From Typhlomys cinereus (lineage: Eukaryota > Chordata > Mammalia > Rodentia > Platacanthomyidae): a DNA stretch of 64,000 bases. Location of the stretch: the NCBI GenBank assembly GCA_023101885.1, contig JALPQD010000640.1, forward strand, positions 165,614 through 229,613, in the 5' to 3' direction. A model generated the notes under the pieces. The model was given only the letters and a program-made list of their open reading frames with translations. It did no database searches and was not told the DNA's origin. A program made the translations under genes and the position numbers. Shown piece after piece: positions 21,791 to 33,190 of the stretch. Numbering within the stretch: position 1 is the first letter of the stretch; each line of letters starts with the position of its first letter.

Positions 21791-22504
21791 GCCATAGAAA
21801 GTGTTCTTGATGTGAACCTACTAAATGACCTGATGAATATGCAGCCAAGTAACTAAACTCAAAAAATGCTAGTTTCAAGTGAGCTTGTGTATGTGTGCAC
21901 ATGCATGCTCACATGTGGGTATGCTGATGGAGAATGAATTTCATGCTGATGTGGGGTGGAACCAATTCATATATAAAAATCCTGTAGCAAGTGCCTCAAA
22001 AGAATTTACTGATTACTTTGGAGCATTGTAAAATAATAGGCCATGAAATTAGTGACTAGAGTTAAATTTATTGTGAGAACAAAGAGGAAAGCAATGAAAG
22101 GCCTTTGTTATTTTCTTGTTTTCAAGATTCCTGCAAAAAGTATTATCTATGACAGGCTCCAAAAGTAAAAAATGAATTTTATGTTTCTAAAGGTTGTAGA
22201 CAATAATACAAGGAACACATGGCAAGCCAATATGTGAGCTATAAAACCCATAACATTTGCTATCTCTTCCAAGAAAAATATTTCAACCCATGTTCAATAG
22301 TCATTTCTTATTCAAATACTTAAAAGCCCAATCTTAAGCAATTACAAATTAATTCCTTCATTATTACACTAAATATTAATAAGCAGGCATATTAATGTGT
22401 ACTTTCTAGTTTACTAAGAATACATACATAGCAAAAGATAGCTATTGCAACTGTTGTTCAGGTGGGTTATAATCTAATATAAAAGGAAGAGATTATTGGG
22501 TATA

Positions 22505-22890
22505 GGTATGGATTGGCTATGAGATGTTCCCTAAAAAGGCTCATGCAGTGAAGTCTTGTTCCCCATTTATTGGCAGATTATTTGATTGTGAGTATTAACT
22601 CCATCAGTGGGTTGATCAATTTGTAAGTTCATAGCTGAATGTACTATTAGGAGGTAAAGCTTATATGGAGTAAGTACTGGGAGTATGTTTTTGAATGGAA
22701 TGTACTTCCATTTCCTTTCACATACCATGCTTTCTAGATGCCATGATGTTCTACCTTGACTTAAGCCCAAAGCATTAGGGTCAGGTGACTATGGACTAAC
22801 AACTCTGAAACTATGATTCCAAATAATTATTTCCTTTTTTTAGTTTGTTTCAGGTATTGGTCACACTAATGGCAGCAGCAGCAGCCGCAA
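22505..22890 (+). mobile_element. MaLR-type LTR
   Basis: MaLR landmarks in order: 'gatgttccctaaaaaggctcatgcagtgaagtcttgttcccc', split at about 22523-22564; 'gccatgatgttctaccttg'; 'aaataattatttcctttttttagtttgtttcaggtattggtcacac' at the 3' side. It is decayed, and a (GCA)n stretch at about 22873 follows. Stretches 21800-22500 and 22900-23030 show nothing else. Confidence 0.6.
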
Positions 22891-23029
22891 CAATATCAAC
22901 AACAATCAACTGAAACAATAGATTACTACTATTACTTACCATGGTTTTAAACACATAGTATTATCAATAAAAAAATCGCAGGTAGAAAGTGCTTAAGTAT
23001 ATGTAGACAAACTGTCAATATTAAACATG

Positions 23030-23326
23030 ACTAGTGATCTTTGAAGAAATGTCTCATTTTTTTTTGTTTGCTTAAAAATAAAATTTTCTAGGCTGGAGAC
23101 ATGGCTCAAAGATTAAGTCTCTGTCTCACAAACAGAAGGCTCTGAATTCATATCCCAGATCCTGCGTAAAAACGCCAGGCAAAAAAAGGCAGAGGCCTGT
23201 ATGTACTTCTGGCCCTGGTGGGCAAAGGCTGGGAAATCCCAGAGCAAAGCAAAAAAGAGGTAGAGCAATCCAGGATGATTTCCAAAGTCACTCTTGAGCA
23301 TCCATAGGGGACATGTAGTACCCTGT

Positions 23327-23378
<52 letters not shown>

Positions 23379-23495
23379 AAATAAAAAAATTTCTCATTGT
23401 AAAAATAAGGAAAAGAATATCTCATCATAAGTTTGAAAGCAAACTTTAGGCCAGGTAGAAAACAAAAATAGTTTCTTCTCATATAGGGAAATATG
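23030..23495. repeat. Locally repeated segment, copy 3, split by a SINE
   Basis: The left part (about 23030-23089) and right part (about 23386-23495) together correspond to the segment at 17645 and 19193: 'gatctttgaagaaatgtctcatt', 'aaaataaaattttct', then 'ctcattgtaaaaataaggaaaag' and 'aaactttaggccaggtagaaaac'. A CA-tailed SINE interrupts it. Confidence 0.7.
23090..23385 (+). mobile_element. CA-tailed B2-headed SINE (older subfamily)
   Basis: Head 'ggctggagacatggctcaaag', a body with 'ggcaaaggctgggaaatccc' and 'ccaggatgatttcc', a (CA)n run at about 23331-23375 and a short A-rich end. The flanks repeat an AAATTTTCT-like motif. Confidence 0.9.
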
Positions 23496-23727
23496 TTTTC
23501 CCTAGTTTCACTATTCAAACTCTGAAAAATTGAAACAAGCAGTTTTCAAACTGGAAATAGGTATTTGAAATTCATTATTGTGGGAATCTAACCATTACTC
23601 CTTCCTATACCCCTGGCAGCAAGTGATTTTGAGAAATGCTACAAGATAAATAAAGTGAAGGATTGTCTGAAAGGGAAAATTGTGTGATGTAACTTCCATA
23701 AAGTGATCATCTATGATGGGGTGGAAA

Positions 23728-24445
23728 TTTGTAGTGATGCAGCTGTTTTGGAGGAACCATTGTTCCTGTAAGTAACCCCTCATTCATGTTCTGCAAGGTA
23801 GCTCAGTACACTCATTGATTTGCCAAGTTGGACTTGAGTGAAACTTTTTTAAACATTTTTATTATTATTTCCGCTCATACAAACTTAATAGGTACACCGG
23901 TTCTCTCCCTCCCTCCTCCTCCCCCCGACCCCCCTGCTCCCCCTCCCCTCACTCTTCCCTCCCCATCCCCCAGTGCCTCCCCCCCCAACCCAGGACAATC
24001 CTTTAATGTGCATGCCAGACTCTCCTATGGGCCCTCCTCTCCGATGACGTACAAGGACCCAGTGGCATTTCCCTGAACCCTTTCCTGTGTTCCCCTTAAG
24101 CACAGGAACACTACTATGGCTGTCAATTCCTTGCGTCCAAGGATCTTGGTGCCTTTAGCAAATACTAGACTTTGTGGGGTCAATAGTGTGTGGGACATTG
24201 CGCAGGGCATGCAAAGTCCAATTATGATTGCTTCAGCCCTAACTTGTGTGGAGTATCTTGCATATCATTGCTTCTCCTATCCTTGTGTTCTTACAATCTT
24301 ACTGCCCCCTCTTCCGCAAATTTCCCTGAGCTTCAGGATGGGGAGAGATTAGTGAAATTTTTAATTTGGTCTGTCACTGGTGTGAATGGTTGTCTGGAGT
24401 GAATAGTTGTTTCATATCTTCCCAGGAAGTTAATGAACCATGCAT
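23728..24445 (+). mobile_element. LTR-like element, family Y, copy split by an L1
   Basis: The left piece (about 23728-23836: 'gtgatgcagctgttttgg', 'cattgatttgccaagttgga') and right piece (about 24365-24445: 'tttggtctgtcactggtgtg') match, in order, the repeats at about 60890-61100 and 27030-27180. The 23851-24350 L1 insertion separates them. Confidence 0.5.
23851..24350 (-). mobile_element. L1 3'UTR insertion (minus)
   Basis: Reversed L1 3'UTR starting with a T-rich tail, then 'ccgctcatacaaacttaatagg', a pyrimidine tract and 'cttcaggatggggagagatt'. It closely matches the nested copy at 8276-8929. Flanks are AGTGAAACTTTTTT (23837-23850) and AGTGAAATTTTTAA (24351-24364), an imperfect target duplication. 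Confidence 0.9.
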
Positions 24446-24500
24446 ATAGTTGAAAGAGTGGCATGGTGGTTAATCTTCATTATCAAGTTGACTGGATTTT

Positions 24501-25490
24501 ATTTATTTCTATTCTTTTAGAGCTTCTTACATGAATACAATGAATTCATGTCATTTTTGCCCCTTATTCTAACACTATCCCTTACGTTTCCCACTATAAA
24601 CCTTCTTCTTCCCTAATAGTTTCCCTCTTTTTTTTTTTTTTTGCCTTTTTCTGTGTGTGATCCACTAAGTTGCATTTCAGTCACCTAGAGTAGTAAGTGC
24701 CTGAGCACTTGGTGGAGCACGGATGATATATTGGTGGGTATACCATTGAGGAAAGTAACTTGCTGTTGCAGTTCACCTGCATTGTTACTGATAAATTACT
24801 ATTAAAGGGCTTAAGGGAACAAAGTTTATTTTCTCTTATGATAGTCCAGTTACAGTTCTTAGTCCAGCTTGGCAGGAGAGTTCATACCAACACCAGGGCA
24901 GAGAGAACTGGTCACACTATCTCCACATAACAGCTCTGATTGAGGGACAATCCTTACTTGCCAGACCAGCATATCTGGCCAAACATACACAAGGATGCCT
25001 ACTTTCTCAAATAGCTCCCTCCATTTTAATCACCTGGCTGGGGACTAATCCCACCCACCATGGGTTGGGCCTTCCCCATTCACTAGACAATCAACTGCAG
25101 GTTCCCTCTGAGTTGAATTCAACTACTAATTATCTACAAATGTGTCCAGAATTTGAACCTTCAACCATTAAGTTCTGTCAACTTAATTCTGCTATACTTA
25201 ATTATGACATTTTCTTTCTCCCAACTGGCATTAACTTTCCTTGGTTTCTTAGAAAGGTGTGGTGCCTTTTGAGATCTTTTCCCTTCTGTGTTGATAGGTC
25301 ATGTCTTGAGGAAGTAGACATAGATCTAAAGGGTTCATGGGTGCAGTATCCTTTCATGTCCAGAAGATATTATGTGGCAGCATTCCTCCCCATCCTCTGG
25401 CTTTTACATTATCACCACCTCTTCTTCCAGGATGTTCCATGAAACTTGGGGTGAGGTGTAATCTATATGTCCCGTTTAGGGCTGAGCAGT
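24501..25490 (-). mobile_element. Minus-strand L1 3'UTR inside the LTR, itself interrupted
   Basis: Reversed old L1 3'UTR sequence occurs at 24501-24770 ('aatgaattcatgtcatttttgcccc') and 25210-25490 ('gcattcctccccatcctctggc', 'ggggtgaggtgtaatctatatgtcccgtttagggctgagc' in two pieces). Flanks AAGTTGACTGGATTTT (24485-24500) and AAATTGACTGGATTTT (25491-25506) are a 16-bp duplication with one mismatch. A family X LTR sits inside. Confidence 0.8.
24773..25207 (-). mobile_element. LTR-like element, family X (reversed)
   Basis: This is the complement of the element at 21362-21790: 'gttactgataaattactatt', 'ccagaccagcatatctggcc' and 'cccacccaccatgggttgg'. It is the innermost layer of a three-level nest. 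Confidence 0.65.
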
Positions 25491-26089
25491 AAATTGACTG
25501 GATTTTAGAACTGTCTGAAAGACATACCTCTGGGTATGGCTATGAAGGCATTCCAGAAAGGTTTAAACGAGGAGGAGAAAAGATGTAACCTGAACTTGGG
25601 CTGGGTATCCAGAATGAATAAAAAGGGAGAAAAAAGAAAGGAAGACTACTGAGCATCAGCATTCACCTCTATTTTATTTGCTGACTGTAGAGACAATAAA
25701 ACCAGCTGCCTCATGCTGTTGTCACCAAAGCTAGATTTGCTTTTCCTTTCCATGATTAATGATCTGCTCTTGAACCATTAGTTAAAATATTTTTTCTTAA
25801 AACGTTTATCATTTTAACTATTCTGAAAATAGCAATAAGGAAAATAGCAAGGAAGCCCAACACACTCATGGGTTACTTAGAAGCAGAGATGTATTTGGAA
25901 CCCCTTTCTTCTTTCACTTGCTTTTATCCTATGATATCTTCTGTGATGACTGAACAAAAACGTCTTCATTAGATATGCCCCTTCTACCTTGGATTCCAAA
26001 ACTTCGACCAAATTCATTCCTAAGTAAAATTTGATGCCAATGGAGCAGCGTTTAAACATTTTAATTTGCAATTGCTTGTTACTAAATGT

Positions 26090-26750
26090 TTTTAGTTTAC
26101 ATTGAATATTGTGATCTTGCTAAAATCATTTATCACTCTATTGAATGTTTTGGAGGTGTCTTAAGATTTTCTACAGAAGAGATGACATTTATAAGCCATG
26201 ACAATTTTATATCTTTTTAAACCAAACTTTGTATATTGTATTTCTATTCTTCATACTACTGTACTACTTAGGACCTCAAATGTAGGAGTAGGGAGCTTGT
26301 GAATCATTGTTTTGTTTCTGATCTTAAGTCTAAGAACATTAAATATTCCATAAGCATGATGTTAACTATGCTTTTTGGTATTTTTGTTTTCATTGATGGC
26401 CTTTGTCAGACTGAATAAGTTCCCTTTAATTTCTAGTTTTCTGAGAGTATTTAACAAAGTGTTGAATTTTATCAAATGCACTTTCTAATTTATTGAGTTA
26501 GCTCATTTTCTGCATTTTTCTAATAATGCTTAATAATACTGATTAAGTTCCTACTTTAAAACAATTGGGCAGTTCTCAAATAATCCCCACATGTCATATT
26601 ACCCATCTTATATACTGTTGAATTCAATATGATGCCTCTTGCTATAGTATTTTGAATATATATGTGATGTATACACTTATGAGAGGTATTATCAAATTTT
26701 TACTGCTTTCAAAAAAATGAGTTATGAAGTACATTATATCTTTCTAATTC
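26090..26750 (-). mobile_element. Minus-strand old L1 ORF2 fragment
   Basis: Complement landmarks of L1 ORF2 are seen: 'ttgttttgtttctgatctta', 'gcatgatgttaactatg', 'ttccctttaatttctagttttctgagag' in two adjacent pieces, and 'gttgaattttatcaaatgcac'. It is diverged. About 25790-26090 and 27380-27560 may be related but are too decayed to assign. Confidence 0.6.
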
Positions 26751-26754
26751 TAGT

Positions 26755-27215
26755 AACAAACTAGGGGACAGGGATCCACCCAGGATGTGGGAAAAGAGTA
26801 AACAGCAGCTGGGGGAGGAGACTCTCCTGCCAGCCAGTCTGAAGGATCGTGGAGCAGTGAGGAAGTCTGAGAGACGCTGCTCAGCAGACAGGTAGTTTAG
26901 TCTGAAAACCCTAGAGCAGCAGTCAGAGACCCCAGAGCATCCCCGGAGCCTGGAGGTGACTCTCCTAGCAAGACCTACACCAGAGAGATCCAGGGTTCAG
27001 CTTCTGTGAGTCTCACCATGCTGGAGAAGGCTTTTGGTGATGTAGCTGCTTTAAACTGCCCCTGTTCCTTTCAGTACCCCCTGCCCTATCCTGTAAGGAA
27101 CCCCAATAAACTTATTGGTTTGTGGTCACATTGGTCTGTGTGGAAGATGGTTCTGTGGTGTCTCCCCAGGAAAAATAATTCACACATATATTCACACCAT
27201 ATATTTTATTATTTC
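26755..27215 (+). mobile_element. LTR-like element, family Y
   Basis: A GC-richer island in AT-rich surroundings. The 3' half ('ggtgatgtagctgctttaaac', 'ccccaataaacttattggtttg', 'gttctgtggtgtctcccc') is shared with repeats at about 60890-61100 and 23728-24445. AATAAA followed by 'cttattggtttg' resembles an LTR R region. Family not identified. The 73-codon frame at 27006-27227 crosses the repeat and is not called a gene. Confidence 0.5.
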
Positions 27216-27964
27216 TTCGTTACTTAGTTGATTGCACTAAAGAGTGCAAAGGGGATCTGGAGTTTGCCTTGTAGGCAACATTTTTCTTTCTGGGATTCTA
27301 AATCGATGGTAGTATTTTTGTGTGACTCCTATATTTCTTTTATATGATATTTTCCTTAAATCTTACTATCTTTTTGTCTTATATTGCCATCATTCAACTT
27401 TGATGTTTTCTATTTATTAAAATGCCCTTTCTTAGTTTATATATAGTTAGAATGATCCAAATAAGCTTTAATTCCATATATTTTACTTTACTCTCTTAGT
27501 CCTGCAATTTTCTATTTGCTCATCTATTCCATTCCATCTATTTTCTCCACAAATCTAACATTTTATAATGTTCCTGTCTGAAAACTGAAAATGTCAACAT
27601 CTGGAACATCTGTAATTAGAGACCTCATTCAGAGAAACTGAAACTTTGCTTTAGTATCATTCCCAAAATTCAAGGAAAAGCACTCTTCTACCTACTAGGT
27701 AAGCTAAGAGCCCACACTCACCTGAATATGACAGATGAACTGAATCTGATACGTTCTCAGTCAAATATACTTAAGAAAAAACTATGGATAAATGTGGGAA
27801 GATAGCCCCCAGTGTCAAAGATAAGCACAAGTGCTCACAATTACAGTTAGTTTAGCTACCTGGATTGTGCTGTTTCTGTCTGCTGACACTGAGATAACAG
27901 AAGGCTGCCATGCTTGCTAAGTTTTTATGTGGGTTCTTGATCCAAACTCTGTTCCTCATGATTA

Positions 27965-28870
27965 AATGGCATTACAGTTAACTCCAGCTGTTAATTTAAT
28001 ACTTCAGATCTTGATTTTTACATACACCTATGAAGAATTATCTAGTTAATCCTGTAAGAGACTGTTTAATTGCACAGTTGATGAAAGAAGGCCCAGCCCA
28101 CAGTGGGTGGAATATTTCCTTGGGCAAATAGATAAGGTGGAAAGTGAACTAGCTGGAATATTGCAAGGTGGCGAGCTAGAAAGCAGCATGGGTCCTTGCC
28201 TACTCTCTGCTCTTGTTGGAAATAGGATGTGACCAGTTCCCTAAGCTTCCTCTGAATAACTCTTCTGCCATCATGATCAACTGTAACCGGTAATGATGAA
28301 TGAGAGTAAATAAATTCACTTGTTCTAAATTGGATCAGGTTTTCCCCCCTTCTCAGCAATCGAATATGAAATTACAGCCATTTGGTCCCAGAGAAGTGGG
28401 GGCATTGATGTGAGACTGGAAGAATTTGATATTAGAAAAGTGGGGTTATTGCTGCCATAAACTTGACCATGTAAATGTGACAGTTACATACAGATATCTG
28501 TTGGACAATTGGGAACCTTTATGCACACCTATGAAGAATTATTTAGATAAGGTGGGTTTCTGAAAAAGACTGTAAGAGATAATGTAATTGAGATAGAAAC
28601 ACTCAGATCATAGTGGGTGGAATCACTGGGTAGGTGGATAAAATGGAAAGAGCTGTTTAGCATTCTGGCCAATTGGCAAGCTAGAAAGCAGTACTGGTCC
28701 TTGACCTTCTTTCAGCTGTTGACTAGATGTGGTATGGCCAGTTCCCTTGGCTGCTGCTGGTATAACTTCTGTCATGATGAACTTTAACTTGAAATCATAA
28801 GCTGGAATAAAAATTGCCTGGTTCTCCAAAATATTTAAGTCACATATTATTTACAGCAATGGAATATTTA
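27965..28870 (+). mobile_element. Old ERVL/MaLR-like doublet (LTR - short internal - LTR)
   Basis: Two related blocks, about 28000-28372 and 28505-28870, share 'acacctatgaagaattat', 'tgtaagaga', 'gtgggtggaat', 'gcaagctagaaagcag'/'gcgagctagaaagcag' and 'ccagttccct'. Between them, right after the first block, is 'ttggtcccagagaagtggggg' (about 28380), which resembles the primer-binding start of ERVL/MaLR internal DNA. Only about 130 bp of internal sequence remains. The blocks are relatives of family X. Confidence 0.55.
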
Positions 28871-29188
28871 TCTAAGCCATCTGACTAACATTGGGGGTAT
28901 AAGTGTAGCACACAAATACTTTATATTGCATTTAAATACTGGAATTTTTAGTCAAATCATATTTCTGCACTACTACCTGTTTTCACCTCTAAGTAGTGGT
29001 AGGGATCACAAGCCTAAGTTTAGATGGTACTCAAGACTTTAAACAAGCAAATATTCAACCTAACGGATGTACAAAATATAACAAAGAAACAATACTTCCA
29101 ACAAGCCACTAAGACTGAAACCAACATTATGAAATAGCTGAACTGTCAAAGACAATTCAGAACTACATTATTAAAAACATTCAATGAC

Positions 29189-29484
29189 GGGCTGGAGAGA
29201 TGGCTCAGGGGTTAAGCTTCTGCCTTGCAGGCAGAAGGTCCTGAGTTCGGATCCTTAGACCCCCACGTATAGACGCCGGGCGGAAGCGGGGGCGGCCTGC
29301 GTTTCCGGTCCTGGTAGGGCAGAGCCTGTGAATCCCGGGGCAGAGTAAACAAGTAGGAGGCAGTCCATGGTGGTTCCCGAATTCGTCCGTGGTTCTACAC
29401 ACACATACATGCATACACGCACACACATACATACACGCACACACACGTACACGCGCACAATTAAATTAAAAAAAGTAAAAAAAT
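29189..29484 (+). mobile_element. CA-tailed B2-headed SINE (young, CpG-rich subfamily)
   Basis: Starts 'gggctggagagatggctcagg', has box B-like 'gagttcggatcc', then a GC-rich body with many intact CpGs ('acgccgggcggaagcggggg', 'ccgaattcgtccgtgg') and an irregular CA/TA tail. The perfect 16-bp duplication AAAAACATTCAATGAC flanks it (29173-29188, 29485-29500). Confidence 0.95.
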
Positions 29485-29659
29485 AAAAACATTCAATGAC
29501 AACGTGCAGGATTCAAACAGATGAATAAAGTAAATCAATTCAGGACCTAGATCAGCAAAGTAGATGAGAAATTCAGCAACATGGATAAAAATATTTTAAA
29601 AACCTATCAGGGGAAATTCAACAATAAAATAGCTTCTGAAAAAGAACCAAATCGAAATA

Positions 29660-30530
29660 GTTTAATTTAAGGCTCACTTTACAACAGAGATCATATTCCC
29701 AGCATTGTAAATCAGAACAAGAACCTGAGAAAGGTGAGGACCTCATCTTTAGGGTAGGCTTCATTAAGGTTTAGCTATAAAAAAAAGTGTATTGAACTGC
29801 CTTGTATTTGTCATTATAGAATTATTTGAAGGAACATTCAGCATTTAACATAGAAGCTTCCTTCAATGAAAGGTGTTTATTAAAGAAAAACACAATTGGC
29901 AAGAGTGAAGAAAATAAGGGATGGCAGACTGCTGGGCCCTAAATTGGTCTAAGCAACTTCCCCCTCTAACCCCCTACTCCCCCCCACTGCCACACACACA
30001 CACACCCCAGGCTCAGGGAACATCAAGGAAGAGGGAGCAGAAAGACCATAAGAGTCTGAAATGTGGCAGGGATATGGCCAGACACTATCTTCTGGACATA
30101 ACAGAGTTGTTGTATTCATGATTTTATAGCAGCTATGTATATTTTCCACAAGACCTGAATGGGATTTGTCCTATCAACATTTCGCCATGAAAGGTGAAAG
30201 AATTCAAGAAGCCCCACACCCTCCTGAGTGACTGATGAGAGTTAATGGTGATAGAGGAAAGGAAGATGCTTTCCCCCAATGGTATACATACTGATATGAT
30301 TCATGCTCCATTAAATGCTTAGGCTTATGCCATCAAAACAACCCAGATGAAATTCAATGGGCCACTCTGTAAAAATACAAGAAAATTAGGAGGGAAAGTG
30401 ACAAGGAAAAAGAAGGTCTGGGATGGGCCAGAGAAAGGGGGGAGGGTAGAGTTGGGGATTAAAGTGTGAAAATATAAATTTGTTATAATCATGCATAAAT
30501 AAATAAGTTAAAAATAGTTGTGTTGAGTTA
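29660..30530 (+). mobile_element. L1 3'UTR fragment
   Basis: Shares the block order 'gtctgaaatgtggcagg', 'tggacataacagag', 'ccatgaaagg', 'ccccacac', 'attcaatgggccactc', purine tract and 'ttggggatt' with 35590-36090 and, in part, 14140-14405. This is an old rodent L1 3'UTR family ending in an A-rich tail. Confidence 0.6.
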
Positions 30531-31782
30531 ACTATCAAATAAAAATGCCCAAGAGGTAGCACCACCTACAGATAAGATCAAACAGAATTAACATCAGAGA
30601 TGGAATACAAGGTCATGGTAATATTACATTTAGAATCAGTAAAGAAAAAAATTAAACAGTATGACCACAACTTCAAGAACTCTGGTATATGATCAAGAGA
30701 CCAAATCTAAGAATATACAGGGTAGAATGTGCTGATATAAAATCCAAAGGCATAGAAACTCTATTCAATGTAATTGTAGTAGAAAATTTCCCAAATCTAG
30801 AGAAAGAAATGGACATCCAAGCACAATAGGCATTTAGAATGCCAAGTTGCCATGACTAGAGAAGGGACTCTCAATGTCATGTTATAGTTGAGATGTCAAA
30901 AATATAAAACAAAAAATCAATATTAAAAGCTATAAGAGAAAAGCATCAATTCATCTACAAGACAAGCATATCAGAATAACAGTCCTCTCCTCAGCAACTC
31001 TAAAAGCCAGGAAAGCTGTGGAAGTAAATAACCGCCAATCAAGACTGAAGTATCAAGCAAATCTATTTTAATTGATGGAGAAATCTGGACATTCCCAACA
31101 AGCATAACCTAAAGCAATTCATGATCACCAAGCTAGCATTGCAAAAGGTACTTTAAAAATCGTAAACAAGGAGGAAGAAAGACGATCTCGACCATAACTG
31201 CACAAGAAACAATACATTTCATAAGAACATTTGAATAAAGAAACAAACGTGCAAATGATTTATCATGCCTAACACAAAAATCCTTCAAGCCATTAATACT
31301 ACTATAGGAGAGAGAAAAGAACAAACAATAATTTTTTAATAACAACAAAAACAACCAAAAGTCTACAGGAATTGGTAAATCTCAATAACAATACACAGGA
31401 CTTCAGTTTTTCAATTAAATGACAGAAAAGCTGACCAGTTTAAAAAATAAGATTCAACTGTCTATTGTCCAAGAAACATTCTTCACCGGCAAAGGTACTT
31501 AGTGATTCAAAATCAAATAATGGAAATGAATTTACTAGGCAAGCAGAATGACTTCAATATCAAACCAAAATTAGCCAGAACAGATAAAAGAAAGCATATT
31601 AACAAAAGGAATACGTTGAGAAGATAAAACAGTAATTATTAAATTGGGGCCCTTAAGTTAATAAAACAAACAGTAATGGACATAAAATATGAGATAGGTC
31701 TCTAATAATAGTGAATGAGTTCAGTACCCCACTCTCATCTATAGAATCATGCAAAATAAAATCAGCATAGATCATATGAGCC

Positions 31783-31785
<3 letters not shown>

Positions 31786-31824
<39 letters not shown>
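31786..31824. repeat. (CA)n microsatellite
   Basis: Uninterrupted AC dinucleotides, about 39 bases, within the old L1. No SINE head or body is visible beside it, so it is a free microsatellite. Confidence 0.9.
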
Positions 31825-31826
<2 letters not shown>

Positions 31827-32534
31827 TATTCCAGTCAGCAAACAGAATACACGTTCTCTTCAGTAGGCCATGGAATATGCTCTGAGATAGGTCACATAGC
31901 CCATTTTCACAAATACGAAAGGATCAAAATAACTTATTCTTTGCAGATAATAGTAGATTAAAACTGAAAATCAATAGGAAGAAAAACTACATAAACAATG
32001 CAAATACTTGGTGATTAAACAGTACATTCTTAAATAACTAGTGGGTCATTAAAGAAACCAGGGAAGAAATTTTTAAAAATTATAAATTAAAATGAGAATG
32101 AAAGCACAGCCTTTGGGATGCAACAAAGATACTTCTAATGGGAAAGTTTATATGTGTTTTCATTAAAAATCAGAAACACCGTAAACAAAAAATTTAATGA
32201 TGGAGCTCAGAAAACAAGTCAACCCTCAAAGCAGCAGACCGAAATAATAAAGATCTGAGTGGAAATTATTGAAGTGGGAGCTAAATAACAAATGTAAAAT
32301 TAATAAAACAAGATTTTTTAAGGAAAAGTAAGATTGCCAACCCCCTAGCAAATCTAGTCGAGAGAGAAAAATCCCAAATTAATAACAATTAAAGATGAAA
32401 AGTGGAACATTACAACATATTATGATGAAATCCAAAGTGTTATGAGAGAATATTTTGAGAACTTGTATTTAAAAAAAACTGAAAAATCAACAATGAATAA
32501 GGGATCCTGTTTCCCCATATCTTCCAGTCTCCAA

Positions 32535-32812
32535 CACCCTCACATGTATGTGTGTATAGGCCTAAGGTTCACATTGGGTGTCTTCCTTGGTCTTTTCCCA
32601 CCTTTTTTTTTTTGAAGTCCTCCAATTGGCTACATTAGCTAATCAGTGAGCTCCTAGGATCTTCCTACCTCCATTCCCACTCCCCAGTACTGGGGTTACA
32701 TGTGCATTCCACTGTGCCTGGCTATTTACATAGGTGCTAAGGATTGAACGCAGGATCTCATACTTGCACACCAAGCTATTTATTCAATGAGCAATCTCCC
32801 CAGTCTCTTATT
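32535..32812 (-). mobile_element. B3-type SINE
   Basis: Reversed B3 landmarks: 'gggtgtcttccttggtc', 'ctagctaatcagtgagctcc'-like DNA near 32640, 'cagtactggggttacatgtgc', 'ggtgctaaggattgaacgcaggatctc' and 'gagcaatctccccagtctc'. Confidence 0.75.
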
Positions 32813-32871
32813 CATTTTTTTACTCTGCTACTAATACCAAAAACAAGGCTTCCAACAGATCATCAAAGAAT

Positions 32872-33190
32872 TCTTCTAGGACAGTGAGATGGCCCAATGG
32901 GTAAGGTGCTTGATATCCAAGTCTAATGGCCTAAACATAATACACAGAACCCATAAAAAGGTGTAAGAGACAACAAACTCCATAAAGTTGTCTTTTGACT
33001 TCCACATGCAAATCTAACCCTAATAATAAAAACAAAACCCTGTGATCCACATAACACAGAGAAACAGGAGGGTGGGGGGGACATGACTGGATCAAAGAGA
33101 GGTGGGGAGAACAGGAGAAGAGGAAAGTAAGTGAGGAGAGTGTGGGGTAATAACATAAACTCATTTTGTTTGTATATGAAAAATTCTCAA
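32872..33190 (+). mobile_element. B2-like SINE followed by an L1-like A-rich 3' end
   Basis: The B2-like head 'aggacagtgagatggcccaatgggtaaggtgc' lies at about 32877, with 'gacttccacatgcaaatct' further on. From about 33060 to 33190 a G/A-rich tract and 'ttgtttgtatatgaaaaattctcaac' resemble an L1 3' end. Confidence 0.6.

Larger units (their letters stand above)
24462..25780 (+). mobile_element. ERVL-type LTR broken by nested insertions
   Basis: The left end (about 24462-24500: 'tggttaatcttcattatcaagttgactgg') and right part (about 25507-25780: 'agaactgtctgaaagacatacctctgggtatggctatgaaggc' in two pieces, later 'acaataaaaccagctgcctc') form one LTR of a common mammalian ERVL-like type. The two parts are separated by a minus-strand L1. 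Confidence 0.65.
28990..32470 (+). mobile_element. Old L1 (ORF1 region into ORF2), interrupted
   Basis: Pieces at about 29000-29170 and 29500-29655 resemble the L1 ORF1 region ('gatcagcaaagtagatgagaaattcagcaa'). Sequence resumes at about 30535 and runs to about 32470 with 'tctaaaagccaggaaagctgtgg', 'caactgtctattgtccaagaaac' and later ORF2-like motifs. Interruptions are the SINE at 29189-29484 and an L1 3'UTR piece at about 29660-30530. All frames are broken. Confidence 0.6.

Noticed and set aside
29189..29260. tRNA gene
   Set aside because: The A- and B-box-like motifs belong to the tRNA-derived head of a SINE; there is no full cloverleaf and the copy has target duplications.
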